Source of the DNA: Sandaracinaceae bacterium
GTDB taxonomy: Bacteria > Myxococcota_A > Polyangia > Polyangiales > Houyiibacteriaceae
Reading direction: 5' to 3'
NCBI GenBank assembly: GCA_020633055.1
Contig: JACKEJ010000007.1
Location: 248,001-312,000, forward strand
DNA length: 64,000 nt
Shown here: piece after piece, positions 35,112 to 43,786 of the stretch
How the letters are laid out: every line of letters starts with the position of its first letter
Numbering within the stretch: the stretch's first letter is position 1
Notes under the pieces: model-generated
Databases searched by the model: none
What the model was told of the DNA's origin: nothing
What the model saw: the letters and a program-made list of their open reading frames with translations, nothing else
Program-made: the position numbers and the translations under genes

Positions 35112-35963
35112 TCAGGTGAGCTGCTCGATCAGCCTGTCCAGCTCGGCGTAGCTGCCGTACGCGATGCGAACCTCGCCCTTGCCGCCGGGGCCGTCTTCGA
35201 CGCTGACCATGGAGCCCAGCGCGTGTGACAGGCGCCGCTCGAGGTCGCGCACGTTGGCAGACTTCTCCTTGGGCGCCTTGGTGGCCGCCTCGGGCTTCCG
35301 GCCGCTTGCGGCGGCTCGGGCCAGCTTCTCGAGCTCGCGTACGCTGAGCCGCTTGGCCACGGCCAGCCGGGCGAGCTTCTTCATGGTGCCCGCGTCGGGG
35401 GCGGTGAGCACGGCGCGACCGTGACCCTCGCTGAGCTGGCCGTTGTCGATCAGATCGAGCACCTCGTCCGGCAGCTTGAGCAGGCGCAGCGCGTTCGTGA
35501 CCGCCACGCGGCTCTTGCCCACGCGCTCGGCCACCTGTTGCTGCGAGTGCCCGAACTCGTCGATCAGCCGTTGGAACGCGCGCGCCGTCTCGAGGGGGTT
35601 CAGGTCTTCGCGTTGGATGTTCTCCACCAGCGCGGCCTCGAACGCCACGGCGTCGCTGAGCTCCCGTACGTGGATGGGCAGCTCTTGGACGCCGGCGCGC
35701 TGCGCAGCCCGCCACCGGCGCTCGCCCGCGATGATCTCGTAGCCCCCCGCCTCGCGCTTGCGCACCAGGATGGGCTCGAGCACGCCGTGCGCGGCGATGC
35801 TGTCGGCGAGCTCCTGCAGGGCCTCGTCGTCGAAGTGCCGGCGCGGCTGATCGCGGTTGGGGTGCAGCTGCTCGATGAGCGCGGAGCTGCTGGGGCGCGG
35901 GGCCGCGCTGGGCGCAGAGGGGAGCAGGCCGTCCAGGCCCCGACCGAGTCGACGAGTGGCCAC
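35112..35963 (-). CDS. parB: Chromosome partitioning protein ParB
   Basis: A 283-residue ParB/Spo0J family protein. It has the N-terminal IEQLHPNRDQPRRHFD, the GERRWRAAQRAG box with ENIQREDLNPLETA, the HTH region HSQQQVAERVGKSRVAVTNALRLLKLP and a C-terminal dimerisation segment. It binds parS and spreads with CTP. It starts at a GTG 2 nt after the parA stop. No canonical TGTTTCACGTGAAACA parS site is seen in this window, so the sites must lie elsewhere or diverge. Confidence 0.95.
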   Translation of the reverse strand: MATRRLGRGLDGLLPSAPSAAPRPSSSALIEQLHPNRDQPRRHFDDEALQELADSIAAHGVLEPILVRKREAGGYEIIAGERRWRAAQRAGVQELPIHVRELSDAVAFEAALVENIQREDLNPLETARAFQRLIDEFGHSQQQVAERVGKSRVAVTNALRLLKLPDEVLDLIDNGQLSEGHGRAVLTAPDAGTMKKLARLAVAKRLSVRELEKLARAAASGRKPEAATKAPKEKSANVRDLERRLSHALGSMVSVEDGPGGKGEVRIAYGSYAELDRLIEQLT

Positions 35964-35965
35964 GT

Positions 35966-36736
35966 TCAGGCTGCCTGGATGGGGAGGGCGTCGAGGATCT
36001 CGCGCGCCAGGTTGAGGTACTGGAAGCTGCCGCGGGAGGCCGCGTCGTACAGGATGACGGGCTTGCCGTGCGAGGGCGCCTCGGCCAGCCGGATGTTGCG
36101 GGGGATGACCGTCTCGTACACGTGGAAGTGCTGGCGCACCTCGGCGGCCACGTCGTTGGCGAGGTTGTTGCGCGGGTCGAACATGGTCAGGACGACACCG
36201 TGGATGGCCAGCTCGGGGTTGAGCCCGTTGCGCACGCGCTCGATGGTGTTGGTGAGCTGCGAGAGCCCCTCGAGCGCGTAGTACTCGCACTGCAGGGGCA
36301 CGACGACGAGGTCCGACGCGGTGAGCGCGTTGATGGTGAGCGTTCCCAGCGACGGGGGACAGTCCACCAGGATGAAGTCGTACTGCATCCGGATGGACGC
36401 GATGGCGTCACGGAAGCGCGTGGCCCAGGCATCGTCGCCGAACAGCTCTCGCTCGGCCGCGGCCAAGTCCGGCGAGCTGGGGATGACGTGCAGGTGCTCG
36501 AGCTCGGTCTCCAGCACCGCGTCCTCTACGGCGGCCTCGCCCAGGAGCACCTGGTAGCTGCTGCGCACCACGGAGCCGGGCGCGCAGCCCACGCCCGTGG
36601 ACGCGTTGCCCTGCGGGTCGAGGTCGATGAGCAGCACGCGCTGCTCGGCCACGGCGAGAGACGCACCGAGGTTGACGGCGGTGGTGGTCTTACCCACGCC
36701 CCCTTTTTGATTCGCGATGGCGACGACGCGGCCCAT
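35966..36736 (-). CDS. parA: Chromosome partitioning ATPase ParA/Soj
   Basis: A 256-residue Walker-type ATPase with deviant Walker A KGGVGKTTTAVNLG, Walker A' LLIDLDPQGNAS and Walker B FILVDCPPSLG. With ParB it segregates replication-origin regions; in myxobacteria the pair is essential for segregation. It is placed with parB in a two-gene operon on the minus strand. Upstream lies an intrinsic terminator (36838-36873) belonging to the small gene at 37034, so parA likely has its own promoter within 36737-36838. Confidence 0.96.
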   Translation of the reverse strand: MGRVVAIANQKGGVGKTTTAVNLGASLAVAEQRVLLIDLDPQGNASTGVGCAPGSVVRSSYQVLLGEAAVEDAVLETELEHLHVIPSSPDLAAAERELFGDDAWATRFRDAIASIRMQYDFILVDCPPSLGTLTINALTASDLVVVPLQCEYYALEGLSQLTNTIERVRNGLNPELAIHGVVLTMFDPRNNLANDVAAEVRQHFHVYETVIPRNIRLAEAPSHGKPVILYDAASRGSFQYLNLAREILDALPIQAA

Positions 36737-36837
36737 GTGGCCTGTGCTGTACCAGCGTCGCCCGCATCATTCAACGCAACACCGCGCGGGTCCCGGCGAG
36801 GGCCCTCCGAAGTAGGCCTTCAAAGCGGTGCGCTGCA

Positions 36838-36873
36838 CAAAAAAAAGAACCCGACGAGGGGCGACTCGTCGGG
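36838..36873 (-). terminator. Intrinsic terminator, minus strand
   Basis: A perfect 9-bp GC-rich stem CCCGACGAG/CTCGTCGGG (36850-36858 and 36865-36873) with a 6-nt loop is followed on the minus strand by TTC and eight T residues (A-run at 36839-36846). It would stop transcripts reading leftward from the small gene at 37034-37210 and insulate parAB. It lies about 160 nt after that gene's stop. Confidence 0.85.
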
Positions 36874-37003
36874 CTCGGCTGTCTCTCGCGGGGCGACGCT
36901 CGAGGCAGCTAGGAGGTCCGTGCCGGAGGATGAGCGGCAGGGACCGAGCCGGGTGTCACGCGGGCGAGCGGGACGGCTCGGCTCTTCATCTCATGGGGGT
37001 GTG

Positions 37004-37029
37004 ACAGTCGGGGCAGGGCCGCCGACTGT
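37004..37029. other. Stem-loop downstream of small gene
   Basis: A perfect 8-bp stem ACAGTCGG/CCGACTGT with a 10-nt loop, located 5 nt after the stop of the small minus-strand gene. It has no T-run, so it more likely stabilises the 3' end or is a processing site than a terminator. The remaining stretch to the terminator at 36873 shows no gene. Confidence 0.4.
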
Positions 37030-37033
37030 GCCC

Positions 37034-37210
37034 CTAGAAGTCGAAGTTCAGCTCTTGCTTGGCGTCGTCGAACAGCGAGTCGTCGTCGCCGGGGTTGAAC
37101 GAGGCCTCGGCGTACAGGTCATCGAGGGACCAGCCCATCTTCTGACCGGGGCGGATCTCCTCACGCTCGAACTCGGCCATGGAACTGTAGAACTTCGGAC
37201 CTCTGGACAT
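37034..37210 (-). CDS. Small acidic protein of 58 residues
   Basis: A minus-strand reading frame from ATG 37210 to TAG 37034 encodes 58 residues beginning MSRGPKFYSSMAEFEREEI, with a GWSLDDLYAEASF centre and a very acidic C-terminus (DDDSLFDDAK, ending LNFDF). A GAGGAG stands about 8 nt upstream and a hairpin plus intrinsic terminator lie downstream. Codon usage is typical of the neighbourhood. I do not recognise the family; its small size and organised flanks argue for a real gene, possibly a regulator or assembly factor that acts by protein binding. Confidence 0.75.
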   Translation of the reverse strand: MSRGPKFYSSMAEFEREEIRPGQKMGWSLDDLYAEASFNPGDDDSLFDDAKQELNFDF

Positions 37211-37446
37211 GGGCGCTGCTCCTCACACGGGGGTTGGGTGCGGACATGTGTTCCTCAGAACCACCTTGTCCTACATCTGGACACACTCTCTCACACGTCC
37301 CAGGGCACGCCAAATTTCCGCACCACAATTCGTCACAGAGCTGTCGTGGCACGCACGAACCCCCTTGAACGTCCGGCTTTGCGGCGCAGAGGGACGTGCT
37401 AGCTTCCGCGCGTCCTTCGCCCCGTACCCGCAGAAGCAGAGAGCAA

Positions 37447-38169
37447 ATGACCGACGCGCTGATCGGATACATCGAAGTCGTGGCCGTGTGGGCACCCGTC
37501 TGGGGCTTCGCCCTGGTGGCCCTGTTCATGACCGTGGAGAGCTCGTTCATCCCGTTCCCCAGCGAGGTCGTGATGATCCCGGCCGGCTTCATGGCGGCAC
37601 GCGGCGAGCTGAGCTTCGGAACGCCGCTGCTGGACGCGACCGTCGCCGTGCTGGCCGGCGTGGTGGGCTCACTGCTGGGCGCGTACGTCAACTACGGCCT
37701 CTCCGCGAAGCTGGGGCAGCCCTTCCTCGAGCGCTACGGGCGCTTCGTGCTCCTGCCGCCGGCCAAGCTGGAGCGCGCCGAAGAGCTCTTCCGCCGCTAC
37801 GGCGCCGGCGCCACGTTCGTGTGCCGCTTGCTGCCGGGGATCCGCCAGCTCATCAGCATCCCGGCCGGCCTCTCGGGCATGCCGCTCGGCAGCTTCACGC
37901 TGTGGACGGGGCTCGGCGCGGGCTTGTGGGTGATCATCCTGACGGCCATCGGGTACTTCATGGGCACCCACACGGCCGAGATGAGCTATGCGGAGCTGGT
38001 CCATGGGGGCAAGGACATGATCCGGGCCAACTGGGTGTACGGGCTGCCCGTGCTGGCCATCGGCTTCTTCGCGTACATCCGGCTCAGCCAGCGCGTGATG
38101 CGTCGCGACGCCGAAGCAGGCGCCGCGCCCGACGAGAGGGCCGAGAGCGCGCCGAGTCCGCACGCCTGA
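37447..38169 (+). CDS. DedA-family membrane protein
   Basis: A 240-residue polytopic protein of the DedA/VTT (SNARE-associated) family: FMTVESSFIPFPSEVVMIPAGF contains the family E...FxPxP signature, and FVCRLLPGIRQLISIPAGLSGM the conserved Arg-Gly motif. DedA proteins act as lipid scramblases or undecaprenyl-phosphate/phosphatidylethanolamine flippases and support membrane homeostasis. The SulP gene starts 7 nt downstream, so the two are likely cotranscribed. The start is the ATG that gives a normal first helix. Confidence 0.9.
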   Translation: MTDALIGYIEVVAVWAPVWGFALVALFMTVESSFIPFPSEVVMIPAGFMAARGELSFGTPLLDATVAVLAGVVGSLLGAYVNYGLSAKLGQPFLERYGRFVLLPPAKLERAEELFRRYGAGATFVCRLLPGIRQLISIPAGLSGMPLGSFTLWTGLGAGLWVIILTAIGYFMGTHTAEMSYAELVHGGKDMIRANWVYGLPVLAIGFFAYIRLSQRVMRRDAEAGAAPDERAESAPSPHA

Positions 38170-38176
38170 GGCGACG

Positions 38177-40012
38177 ATGAACCTCTCCGTGCTCCCGCCG
38201 CCGCTGAACCCCAAGCCGCCCCTGCTGAAGGCGGGCGAGCCGCGCTGGTTCCGGGCCTTCCCGTTCATGCGGACGCTACGGGAGTACCAGCGGGGCAACC
38301 TGCGCCCCGACTTCGTGGCCGGGCTCACCACGGCGCTCTTCACCATCCCGCAGGGCATGGCCTACGCCCTCATCGCGGGCTTCCCGCCAGCCGCGGGGCT
38401 CGCCACGGCCGTGGCCGCGTCCATCATTGGCGCCGCGTTCGGAAGCTCCGAGTTCCTCATCAACGGGCCCACCAACGCCATCGTCGTGATGATCGCGGGC
38501 AACGCGGCGCTGTTCGCCGCGCAGGGCAACGCCATCGAGGCCATCGTGCTGTTGACGCTCATGATTGGGCTCATGCAGGTGGGCGCGGGGCTGTTGCGCT
38601 TGGGCTCCCTCACGCGCTTCGTCAGCGAGCCGGTGCTCACAGGCTTCACGGCGGGGGCTGGGCTCTACATCATCATCAACCAGCTGGGCTCGTTCTTCGG
38701 GGTGGACCGCACGGCCATCGCGCCTGACCTGTGGGGCTGGGTGCCCCCGCGCTGCGCGGCCTTCGACCTGATGCGCTTCCTGCGCTCGCTGCACGGCGTG
38801 AACTGGGTCTCGGCTGCGGTGGCGGGGGCGACGCTGTTCATCGTGCGGGCCCTGCAGCACTTCGAGCCACGCATCGGTCGTCGCCTGCCGGGGCCGTTCG
38901 TGGCGGTCGTGAGCGTGACGGTCGCCGTCTGGGCGCTGGGGCTGTCGGACCCGGGGGCAGCTCACCGCGTGCGCGTCATCGCCGACATCGAGCCCCTCTC
39001 GCGCTACCTGCCGGGGCCGCGCTGGCCCACCTTCCGCACCATCTCGTGGCGCGAGCTGCTGGGGCCCGCGTTCGCCATCGGCATGATGGGCGCCGTCGAG
39101 GCCATCGCCATCGGCAAGGCGCTGGCCACGAGGGCAGGGCACCCCTTCAACGCCAGCCAGCAGCTCATCGGCGAGGGGCTGTGCAACCTCGCGGCCGGCG
39201 CCGTGGGTGGCTTCGCGTCGTCGGGCTCGTTCAGCCGCACGGCGGTCAACCACGAGGCCGGGGCCGTGACGCGCGTGTCCTGCATCCTCTCGGGCGCGCT
39301 GGTGCTGGTCATCGTGCTGGTGTTCGCGCCGCAGGCCAACGCCATCCCCATCGCCGCGCTGGCCGGGACGCTGGTGCACATCGGCATCAAGCTGGTGAAT
39401 GTGGCGCGGCTGCGTGCGCTCTTCCGCACCACCTCGGGCGACCGCCTGGTGCTGGTCGTCACGTTCATCGCGGTGGTGTTCGCCGAGCACCTCGAGAAGG
39501 CGCTCTTCGTCGGCATCGCCACCTCCATGTACTCGGCGCTGCGGCGGGCGGAGGGCTTCAAGCTGCGGGCCCTGAGCGAGACCCCGGAGGGCGGCCTGCG
39601 GGAGGACGCGGACCTGCCCGAGGATCCGGACGCGAAGGTGGTGGTGCTCAACCTGCAGGGCGAGCTCTACTTCGCGGCCGCGGAGGAGCTGCAGGCCGAG
39701 CTGGGCCGCCGCGTCGCTCCTGGCCGCGTGTTGGTGGTCCGTGTGCAGGAGGCCTACAACATGGATGTCACCGTGGCGGAGGCGCTGGGGGACGTGGCCG
39801 CGAAGGCGCGCAACGTGGGTGGGCGCTTGGTGCTCTGCGGAGTGCGCGTCGGCATGTACCAGACCTTCGCGAACGCCGACCTGGTCGAAGCTTTCGGAGC
39901 CGACGCCTTGTTCAGGGAGCAGCCCGAGGTGCTGGCGTCGACCAAGGCCGCGGTGGCGTACGCGCATCGGCTGGTGGACCAGGCCGCGGACTCGGGGACG
40001 ACACTGCTCTGA
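38177..40012 (+). CDS. SulP-family anion permease with STAS domain
   Basis: The 611-residue product has the SulP core: about 12 transmembrane segments (residues 45-460) with LTTALFTIPQGMAYALIAGFPPAAGL and the later GFASSGSFSRTAVN. A C-terminal STAS domain (about 490-600, DAKVVVLNLQGELYFAAAEELQ) follows. Such proteins move sulfate, bicarbonate or other anions, coupled to Na+ or H+; the substrate is not predictable here. It lies 7 nt after the DedA gene. No frame problems are seen. Confidence 0.9.
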   Translation: MNLSVLPPPLNPKPPLLKAGEPRWFRAFPFMRTLREYQRGNLRPDFVAGLTTALFTIPQGMAYALIAGFPPAAGLATAVAASIIGAAFGSSEFLINGPTNAIVVMIAGNAALFAAQGNAIEAIVLLTLMIGLMQVGAGLLRLGSLTRFVSEPVLTGFTAGAGLYIIINQLGSFFGVDRTAIAPDLWGWVPPRCAAFDLMRFLRSLHGVNWVSAAVAGATLFIVRALQHFEPRIGRRLPGPFVAVVSVTVAVWALGLSDPGAAHRVRVIADIEPLSRYLPGPRWPTFRTISWRELLGPAFAIGMMGAVEAIAIGKALATRAGHPFNASQQLIGEGLCNLAAGAVGGFASSGSFSRTAVNHEAGAVTRVSCILSGALVLVIVLVFAPQANAIPIAALAGTLVHIGIKLVNVARLRALFRTTSGDRLVLVVTFIAVVFAEHLEKALFVGIATSMYSALRRAEGFKLRALSETPEGGLREDADLPEDPDAKVVVLNLQGELYFAAAEELQAELGRRVAPGRVLVVRVQEAYNMDVTVAEALGDVAAKARNVGGRLVLCGVRVGMYQTFANADLVEAFGADALFREQPEVLASTKAAVAYAHRLVDQAADSGTTLL

Positions 40013-40064
40013 GCCAGTGCTGGGCGCGCGTGGCGCTTCTCAGCGATTTTCCTTGCATGCGTCG

Positions 40065-40089
40065 ATGGTTCTATTCACGCTAGAACCAT
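40065..40089. promoter_or_regulatory. Perfect inverted repeat overlapping the GntR start codon
   Basis: ATGGTTCTA-TTCACGC-TAGAACCAT: two perfect 9-bp arms with a 7-nt spacer. The right arm covers the first two bases of the ATG of the GntR gene at 40088. No Shine-Dalgarno is visible. This is the expected place for an autoregulatory operator of a YtrA-type GntR repressor, and the position suggests a very short leader or leaderless mRNA. Confidence 0.65.
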
Positions 40090-40435
40090 GCTCATACGAG
40101 TCGACCCGTGGTCCGACGTTCCGTTGTTCGAACAAATCGCCAGTGCCATCCGCGGATCCGTCGCCAGCGGCGAGCTGACGGTGGGCGAGCGCCTGCCTCC
40201 TGTGCGGGAGCTGGGGGAGTCCCTGGGCGTCAACATGCACACCGTACGCGCCGCCTACGCCGTGCTGCGCGACGAGGGATTGATCGAGATGCGCCGCGGA
40301 CGCAGCGTCACCGTGCTGGCCGGAGCCGAGGAGCAGGCGTCGGTCGTGCAGCTGGCCGCAGCGCTGGTGCGCGGTGCGCGAAGGCTGGGCTTCGCGGACA
40401 AGGCCATCCTCGAGCTGGTGAGGACGCAGCTGTGA
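40088..40435 (+). CDS. GntR-family regulator, YtrA-like short form
   Basis: A 115-residue protein with a winged-helix GntR DNA-binding domain (VPLFEQIASAIRGSVASGELTVGERLPPVRELGESLGV) and only a short C-terminal tail, as in the YtrA subfamily that usually represses an adjacent transport or membrane gene. The downstream membrane gene overlaps its stop (GTGA). The palindrome at 40065-40089 is the likely operator. Confidence 0.88.
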   Translation: MLIRVDPWSDVPLFEQIASAIRGSVASGELTVGERLPPVRELGESLGVNMHTVRAAYAVLRDEGLIEMRRGRSVTVLAGAEEQASVVQLAAALVRGARRLGFADKAILELVRTQL

Positions 40436-41391
40436 GTGTCACGGCGCGACGCATCGTGCTTGTGGTGTCGGCCCTGATCCTCGGCGCGCTTCCGCTTGGG
40501 CTCGCGGTCTACTGGGCCGACGAGCTGCCACGTCCGATGGCCAGCCACTGGGGCATGACGGGCCGTGCCGATGGCTCCATGGGCGTGGGCGGGTTCATGG
40601 CGCTCTTCGGCCTCCACCTCGTCGTTGCGACCGCGCTGATCGCCAGCGCAGGGATGGTCCGACGAATGAAGCACGACACACGCAGGAACCTGGCAGTCTT
40701 TGGGGGCTTCCTGGCAAGTGTCCTCGGTGGCCTCCTGCTGTGGACGACCTGGGTTCAACGTGGGCTCCCGACCTGGCGCCACGCCCCGGACATGACACTG
40801 AGCGCCTTGCTGGTGGGTGCGGCAGTCAGCGCCTTGATGGGCCAGCTCCTAGGCCATCTGACCGTGGGGTGGCCAGGGGATTTCTCCGACCCCTACGTCG
40901 GAGGAGCCCGCCCGACCGTGGGTCTCAGTCCCGACGAACGGGCGGTGTGGTCGCGCCGAATCTCCGCGCCGTGGGTCTACCTCCTGGTCGTGCCTGAGCT
41001 TGGAATGGTGGCGTATGGCCTATGGGGGGACGTCCCCGCGCTCGCCCTTGGGGGCGTCGTCGTCTGCATGATCCTGGTCGAGATGACCACCTGCCGCGTC
41101 ACCGTCGACGAGGGCGGCCTGACCATGCGTTGGGGCTCGTTCGGACTGTGGCGGCACAGCATCCCGCTAGCCGAGATCACGCGCGCCGAAGCCATCGACG
41201 TCGAGCCGATGGCTTGGGGGGGATGGGGCTATCGGGGCAGCATGTTCCTCATGGGCAAGGCCGCGGTCGTCCTGCGAAAGGGCCCGGGGATCCGCCTCGA
41301 GCTAAAGGGCAGTCGCGTGTTCGCCGTCACCGTGGACGACGCCGAGACAGCGGCGGGGCTCCTCAACGACCTCGTCGCGCGTCAGTCCTGA
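40432..41391 (+). CDS. DUF1648-type membrane protein (SdpI-like)
   Basis: A 319-residue protein with about 5-6 transmembrane helices. The N-terminal VYWADELPRPMASHWGMTGRADG is the DUF1648 signature (helix, then a conserved P-x-H-x6-G pattern), found in SdpI-like immunity proteins and many genes paired with GntR regulators. The C-terminal 100 residues form a soluble domain resembling a PH-like module (TMRWGSFGLWRHSIPLAEI). Start GTG at 40432 is coupled to the regulator's stop. Its own stop overlaps the converging gene at 41382. Likely function: membrane-associated resistance or stress protein, unproved. Confidence 0.75.
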   Translation: MSVTARRIVLVVSALILGALPLGLAVYWADELPRPMASHWGMTGRADGSMGVGGFMALFGLHLVVATALIASAGMVRRMKHDTRRNLAVFGGFLASVLGGLLLWTTWVQRGLPTWRHAPDMTLSALLVGAAVSALMGQLLGHLTVGWPGDFSDPYVGGARPTVGLSPDERAVWSRRISAPWVYLLVVPELGMVAYGLWGDVPALALGGVVVCMILVEMTTCRVTVDEGGLTMRWGSFGLWRHSIPLAEITRAEAIDVEPMAWGGWGYRGSMFLMGKAAVVLRKGPGIRLELKGSRVFAVTVDDAETAAGLLNDLVARQS

Positions 41392-41708
41392 CGAGGGCGC
41401 CGTTCGCCGCCAGGTCGTGGGACGCTCGGCGAAGGGGCCGACGCCACGACGTAGCCGCTGATGAGCGCGCCGCTGATGAGCAACAGGAGGAACGAGAGGC
41501 CGAGCATCGTGTCGCCCGACATCCGACTCGCGAACGGCAAGACCCAACAGTTCGTGATGCTGAACATCAGCCACAGGCTGACGAAGCCAAGGTTGGGACC
41601 GAACGCGCTCGCGACGTTCGTATGGCGCGTCCGCGACGCGACGACCACACCCAGCAGCGGCAGCCAGCAAACCACGAAGACAAGACCCATCGCGAGGAGC
41701 CCATGCAC
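41382..41708 (-). CDS. Small multi-pass membrane protein
   Basis: A 108-residue protein with three hydrophobic segments (about 5-24, 43-60, 67-90). The family is not recognised. It converges with the DUF1648 gene and their coding ends overlap by 10 nt within a small hairpin CGTCA-GTCC-TGACG (41380-41393) that holds both stop codons. Frame composition is normal. It ends about 110 nt before a mobile element boundary. Confidence 0.6.
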   Translation of the reverse strand: MHGLLAMGLVFVVCWLPLLGVVVASRTRHTNVASAFGPNLGFVSLWLMFSITNCWVLPFASRMSGDTMLGLSFLLLLISGALISGYVVASAPSPSVPRPGGERRPRQD

Positions 41709-41820
41709 GAGCCGACTGTAGCGAACTCGACATGATCGAGTCGACGCATGGGTGGGCCCGCTGCATTAAGTTTACATAATATGTATTCTGCGAAATACGA
41801 ATGTAGGAGAAATATAGAAA

Positions 41821-41853
41821 TGTCCGGTTTCCGAAACTTAAAAATGTCCGGTT
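41821..41853 (+). repeat. Left terminal inverted repeat of the ISNCY-type element
   Basis: Two copies of TGTCCGGTT, 24 bp apart, flanking CCGAAACTTAAAAA. The same pair in inverse orientation occurs at the right end (44712-44743). Such doubled ends are typical binding sites of this transposase type. Confidence 0.75.
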
Positions 41854-41874
41854 CGCCCTGTTGCGATCCGGCGC

Positions 41875-43194
41875 ATGGCCAAGGTCATCCGGATGAGCAC
41901 GAAGGAATTGGACCGCACCCAGGTGGTGGTGCGGGTATTGGAGCGTCGCCTCTCACAGCGTGACGCCGCCCGCCAGCTGGGCGTCAGCCCGCGGACGGTC
42001 AGGCGCCTGTGCCGGGCCTACGAGGAGCATGGCCCCGCAGGCCTCATCTCCCGGCACCGCGGTCGCCGCAGCAACCGCAGAACCCCCGAGGAGCTCCGCC
42101 GCGCTGCCGCAACGCTGCTCACGGCCCACTACGCCGACTTCGGGCCAACGCTCGCCACCGAGAAGCTGACCGAGCTCCACGGCTTCGACGTTTCCGTACC
42201 CACCGTCCGCAAGTGGATGATCGAGCTCGGGCTCTGGACACCGCGTCGAAAGCGCCGAGCCATCCACCAACCGCGCCGGCGGCGACCCTGCCGCGGCGAG
42301 CTGGTCCAGATCGACGGCTCCGACCACGAATGGTTCGAGGACCGCGCGCCACGGGCCGTCCTGCTGGTCTTCGTGGACGACGCGACCGGCGAGCTCATGG
42401 AGCTCCGCTTCGTCGAAGGCGAGACGACGTTCGGCTACTTCGAGTGCGTCCAGCGCTACCTGAAACGCCACGGGCGCCCTGTCGCGTTCTACAGCGACAA
42501 GGCGAGCATCTTTCGCGTCAACCGCAACGACCACGGCGGCTCAGGCCTCACGCAGTTCGGGCGCGCGATGGACGACCTCAACATCGACGTATTCTGCGCG
42601 AATACCGCCCCCGCCAAGGGGCGCGTCGAGCGAGCGAACCGGACGCTCCAGGACCGCCTCGTAAAGGAGCTCCGGCTCCAAGGAATCAGCGACATGGTGA
42701 CGGCGAACGAGTTCCTCGACGCGCAGTTCCGAGAGGACTTCAACGCGCGCTTCGCACGGGTCCCAGAGAGCGACCACGACGCGCATCGCCCTCTCCTACT
42801 GTCCGCCCCGATCGAGGACATCTTCAAGCTCCAGGCGCGCCGGAAGGTCACGAAGCGGCTCACGATCAACTACCAGCGGACGCTCTACGTGCTCGAGAAG
42901 TCCGACGCGGCGCGGGCCGTCATGGGCAAGGAGGTGCTGGTCTACGAGGATGCCGACGGGGCCGTGAGCATTCGGACCGAGTCTGGGTTCGAGCTCGACG
43001 CGCGGGCCTTTGATCGGGTGCCGCGGGCGCGGATTCAGCCTGGCACTGTGGTGGAGGACAAGCTGCTCGGGCGCGTGCTGGAGTACGCGCGGGCACAGCA
43101 GCAGGACGCGGAGGCGGAGCGCGAACAGCTTTCGCGGACGAAGCGCGAGCGGCGCTTGGCGGCGAGCCGTATCGCGGCCTCTGAGACCAAGTAG
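41875..43194 (+). CDS. ISNCY-family transposase
   Basis: A 439-residue transposase, apparently intact. N-terminal HTH (LSQRDAARQLGVSPRTVRRLC) is followed by a basic GLISRHRGRRSNRR. The DDE integrase core reads QIDGSDHEWFED (first Asp), FYSDKASIFRVN (second Asp) and RVERANRTLQDRLVKELRL (Glu), the pattern of ISNCY elements whose ends start TGTCCGG. The C-terminus contains RVPRARIQPGTVVEDKLLG, also found in the remnant at 43525. It should be able to catalyse transposition of the element with the matching ends. Confidence 0.9.
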   Translation: MAKVIRMSTKELDRTQVVVRVLERRLSQRDAARQLGVSPRTVRRLCRAYEEHGPAGLISRHRGRRSNRRTPEELRRAAATLLTAHYADFGPTLATEKLTELHGFDVSVPTVRKWMIELGLWTPRRKRRAIHQPRRRRPCRGELVQIDGSDHEWFEDRAPRAVLLVFVDDATGELMELRFVEGETTFGYFECVQRYLKRHGRPVAFYSDKASIFRVNRNDHGGSGLTQFGRAMDDLNIDVFCANTAPAKGRVERANRTLQDRLVKELRLQGISDMVTANEFLDAQFREDFNARFARVPESDHDAHRPLLLSAPIEDIFKLQARRKVTKRLTINYQRTLYVLEKSDAARAVMGKEVLVYEDADGAVSIRTESGFELDARAFDRVPRARIQPGTVVEDKLLGRVLEYARAQQQDAEAEREQLSRTKRERRLAASRIAASETK

Positions 43195-43199
43195 CGCCG

Positions 43200-43524
43200 G
43201 GGAGTGCTACCGATGAAGTCGGTCCGGGGACACTTGATGATGGACGCTGACTCCCTTGGCGCCAAAGGAACGTCTTACCGATGCCTCGGTCGGCCTGGTT
43301 CCGCTCGTGGAGGCGCCCTCACGTTTTCAGCTTTCGGCGGCTTGTCGAGCGACCCCAATGGCGCGCCGCCCGCTCCCCGCGCCGGTCCTTGGCGCGCAGG
43401 GGCTCGCCAACGATCCGCCGATGTCGGGCATCTCGGCACACGTCTCGGGCGCGAGCAACTCAGTCATGACCGCGCCGCCTTACGCGTCGCTCAGACCGTG
43501 GTCGGCTGAGCCTGGGAGGCGTCC
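43200..43524 (+). other. Intergenic DNA inside the element, no gene supported
   Basis: Between the transposase stop and the transposase remnant. Several short open frames exist here but none looks natural across its length. GC stays high. It probably holds decayed sequence from the fused second insertion. No terminal repeat of the TGTCCGG kind is seen here, which is why the right end is placed near 44743. Confidence 0.4.
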
Positions 43525-43755
43525 TTGGCGGGCGCGGCACCGAGATGCAGCGAGCTCCCGGCGAAGCCGGTCGACAAGGTGCCGCGAGCACGCATTCAGC
43601 CCGGCGCAGTCGTGAACAACGAGCCGCTGGGGCGTGTGCTGGAGTACGCGCGGGAACAGCAGATCGAATCCGAAGACGACCGCGCGCAGTTCTCGCGCAC
43701 GAAGCGGGACTGGAGGCTCGCGCAGAAGCGGATGGTTGCCGTAGGAAGTGAGTGA
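43525..43755 (+). pseudogene. Remnant of a second ISNCY transposase (C-terminus)
   Basis: About 60 residues, VPRARIQPGAVVNNEPLGRV followed by a segment ending in EDDRAQFSRTKRDWRL, match the C-terminal end of the intact transposase (VPRARIQPGTVVEDKLLGRV). The remainder of that second gene is missing. It shows that another related element once lay here and that this region is a fused relic. Residue identity between the two is roughly two thirds over this stretch, judged by eye. Confidence 0.75.
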
Positions 43756-43786
43756 CGCCCTCCTGTGGGTGGCACCCACTAGGCCC

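Noticed and set aside
35100..36760. Search for a canonical parS site near parAB
   Set aside because: No TGTTTCACGTGAAACA-like sequence found by eye in or beside the operon.
43195..43260. Possible right end of the intact IS directly after the transposase
   Set aside because: GGTCCGGGGACAC resembles the end word only loosely; it lacks the doubled repeat present at 44711-44745.
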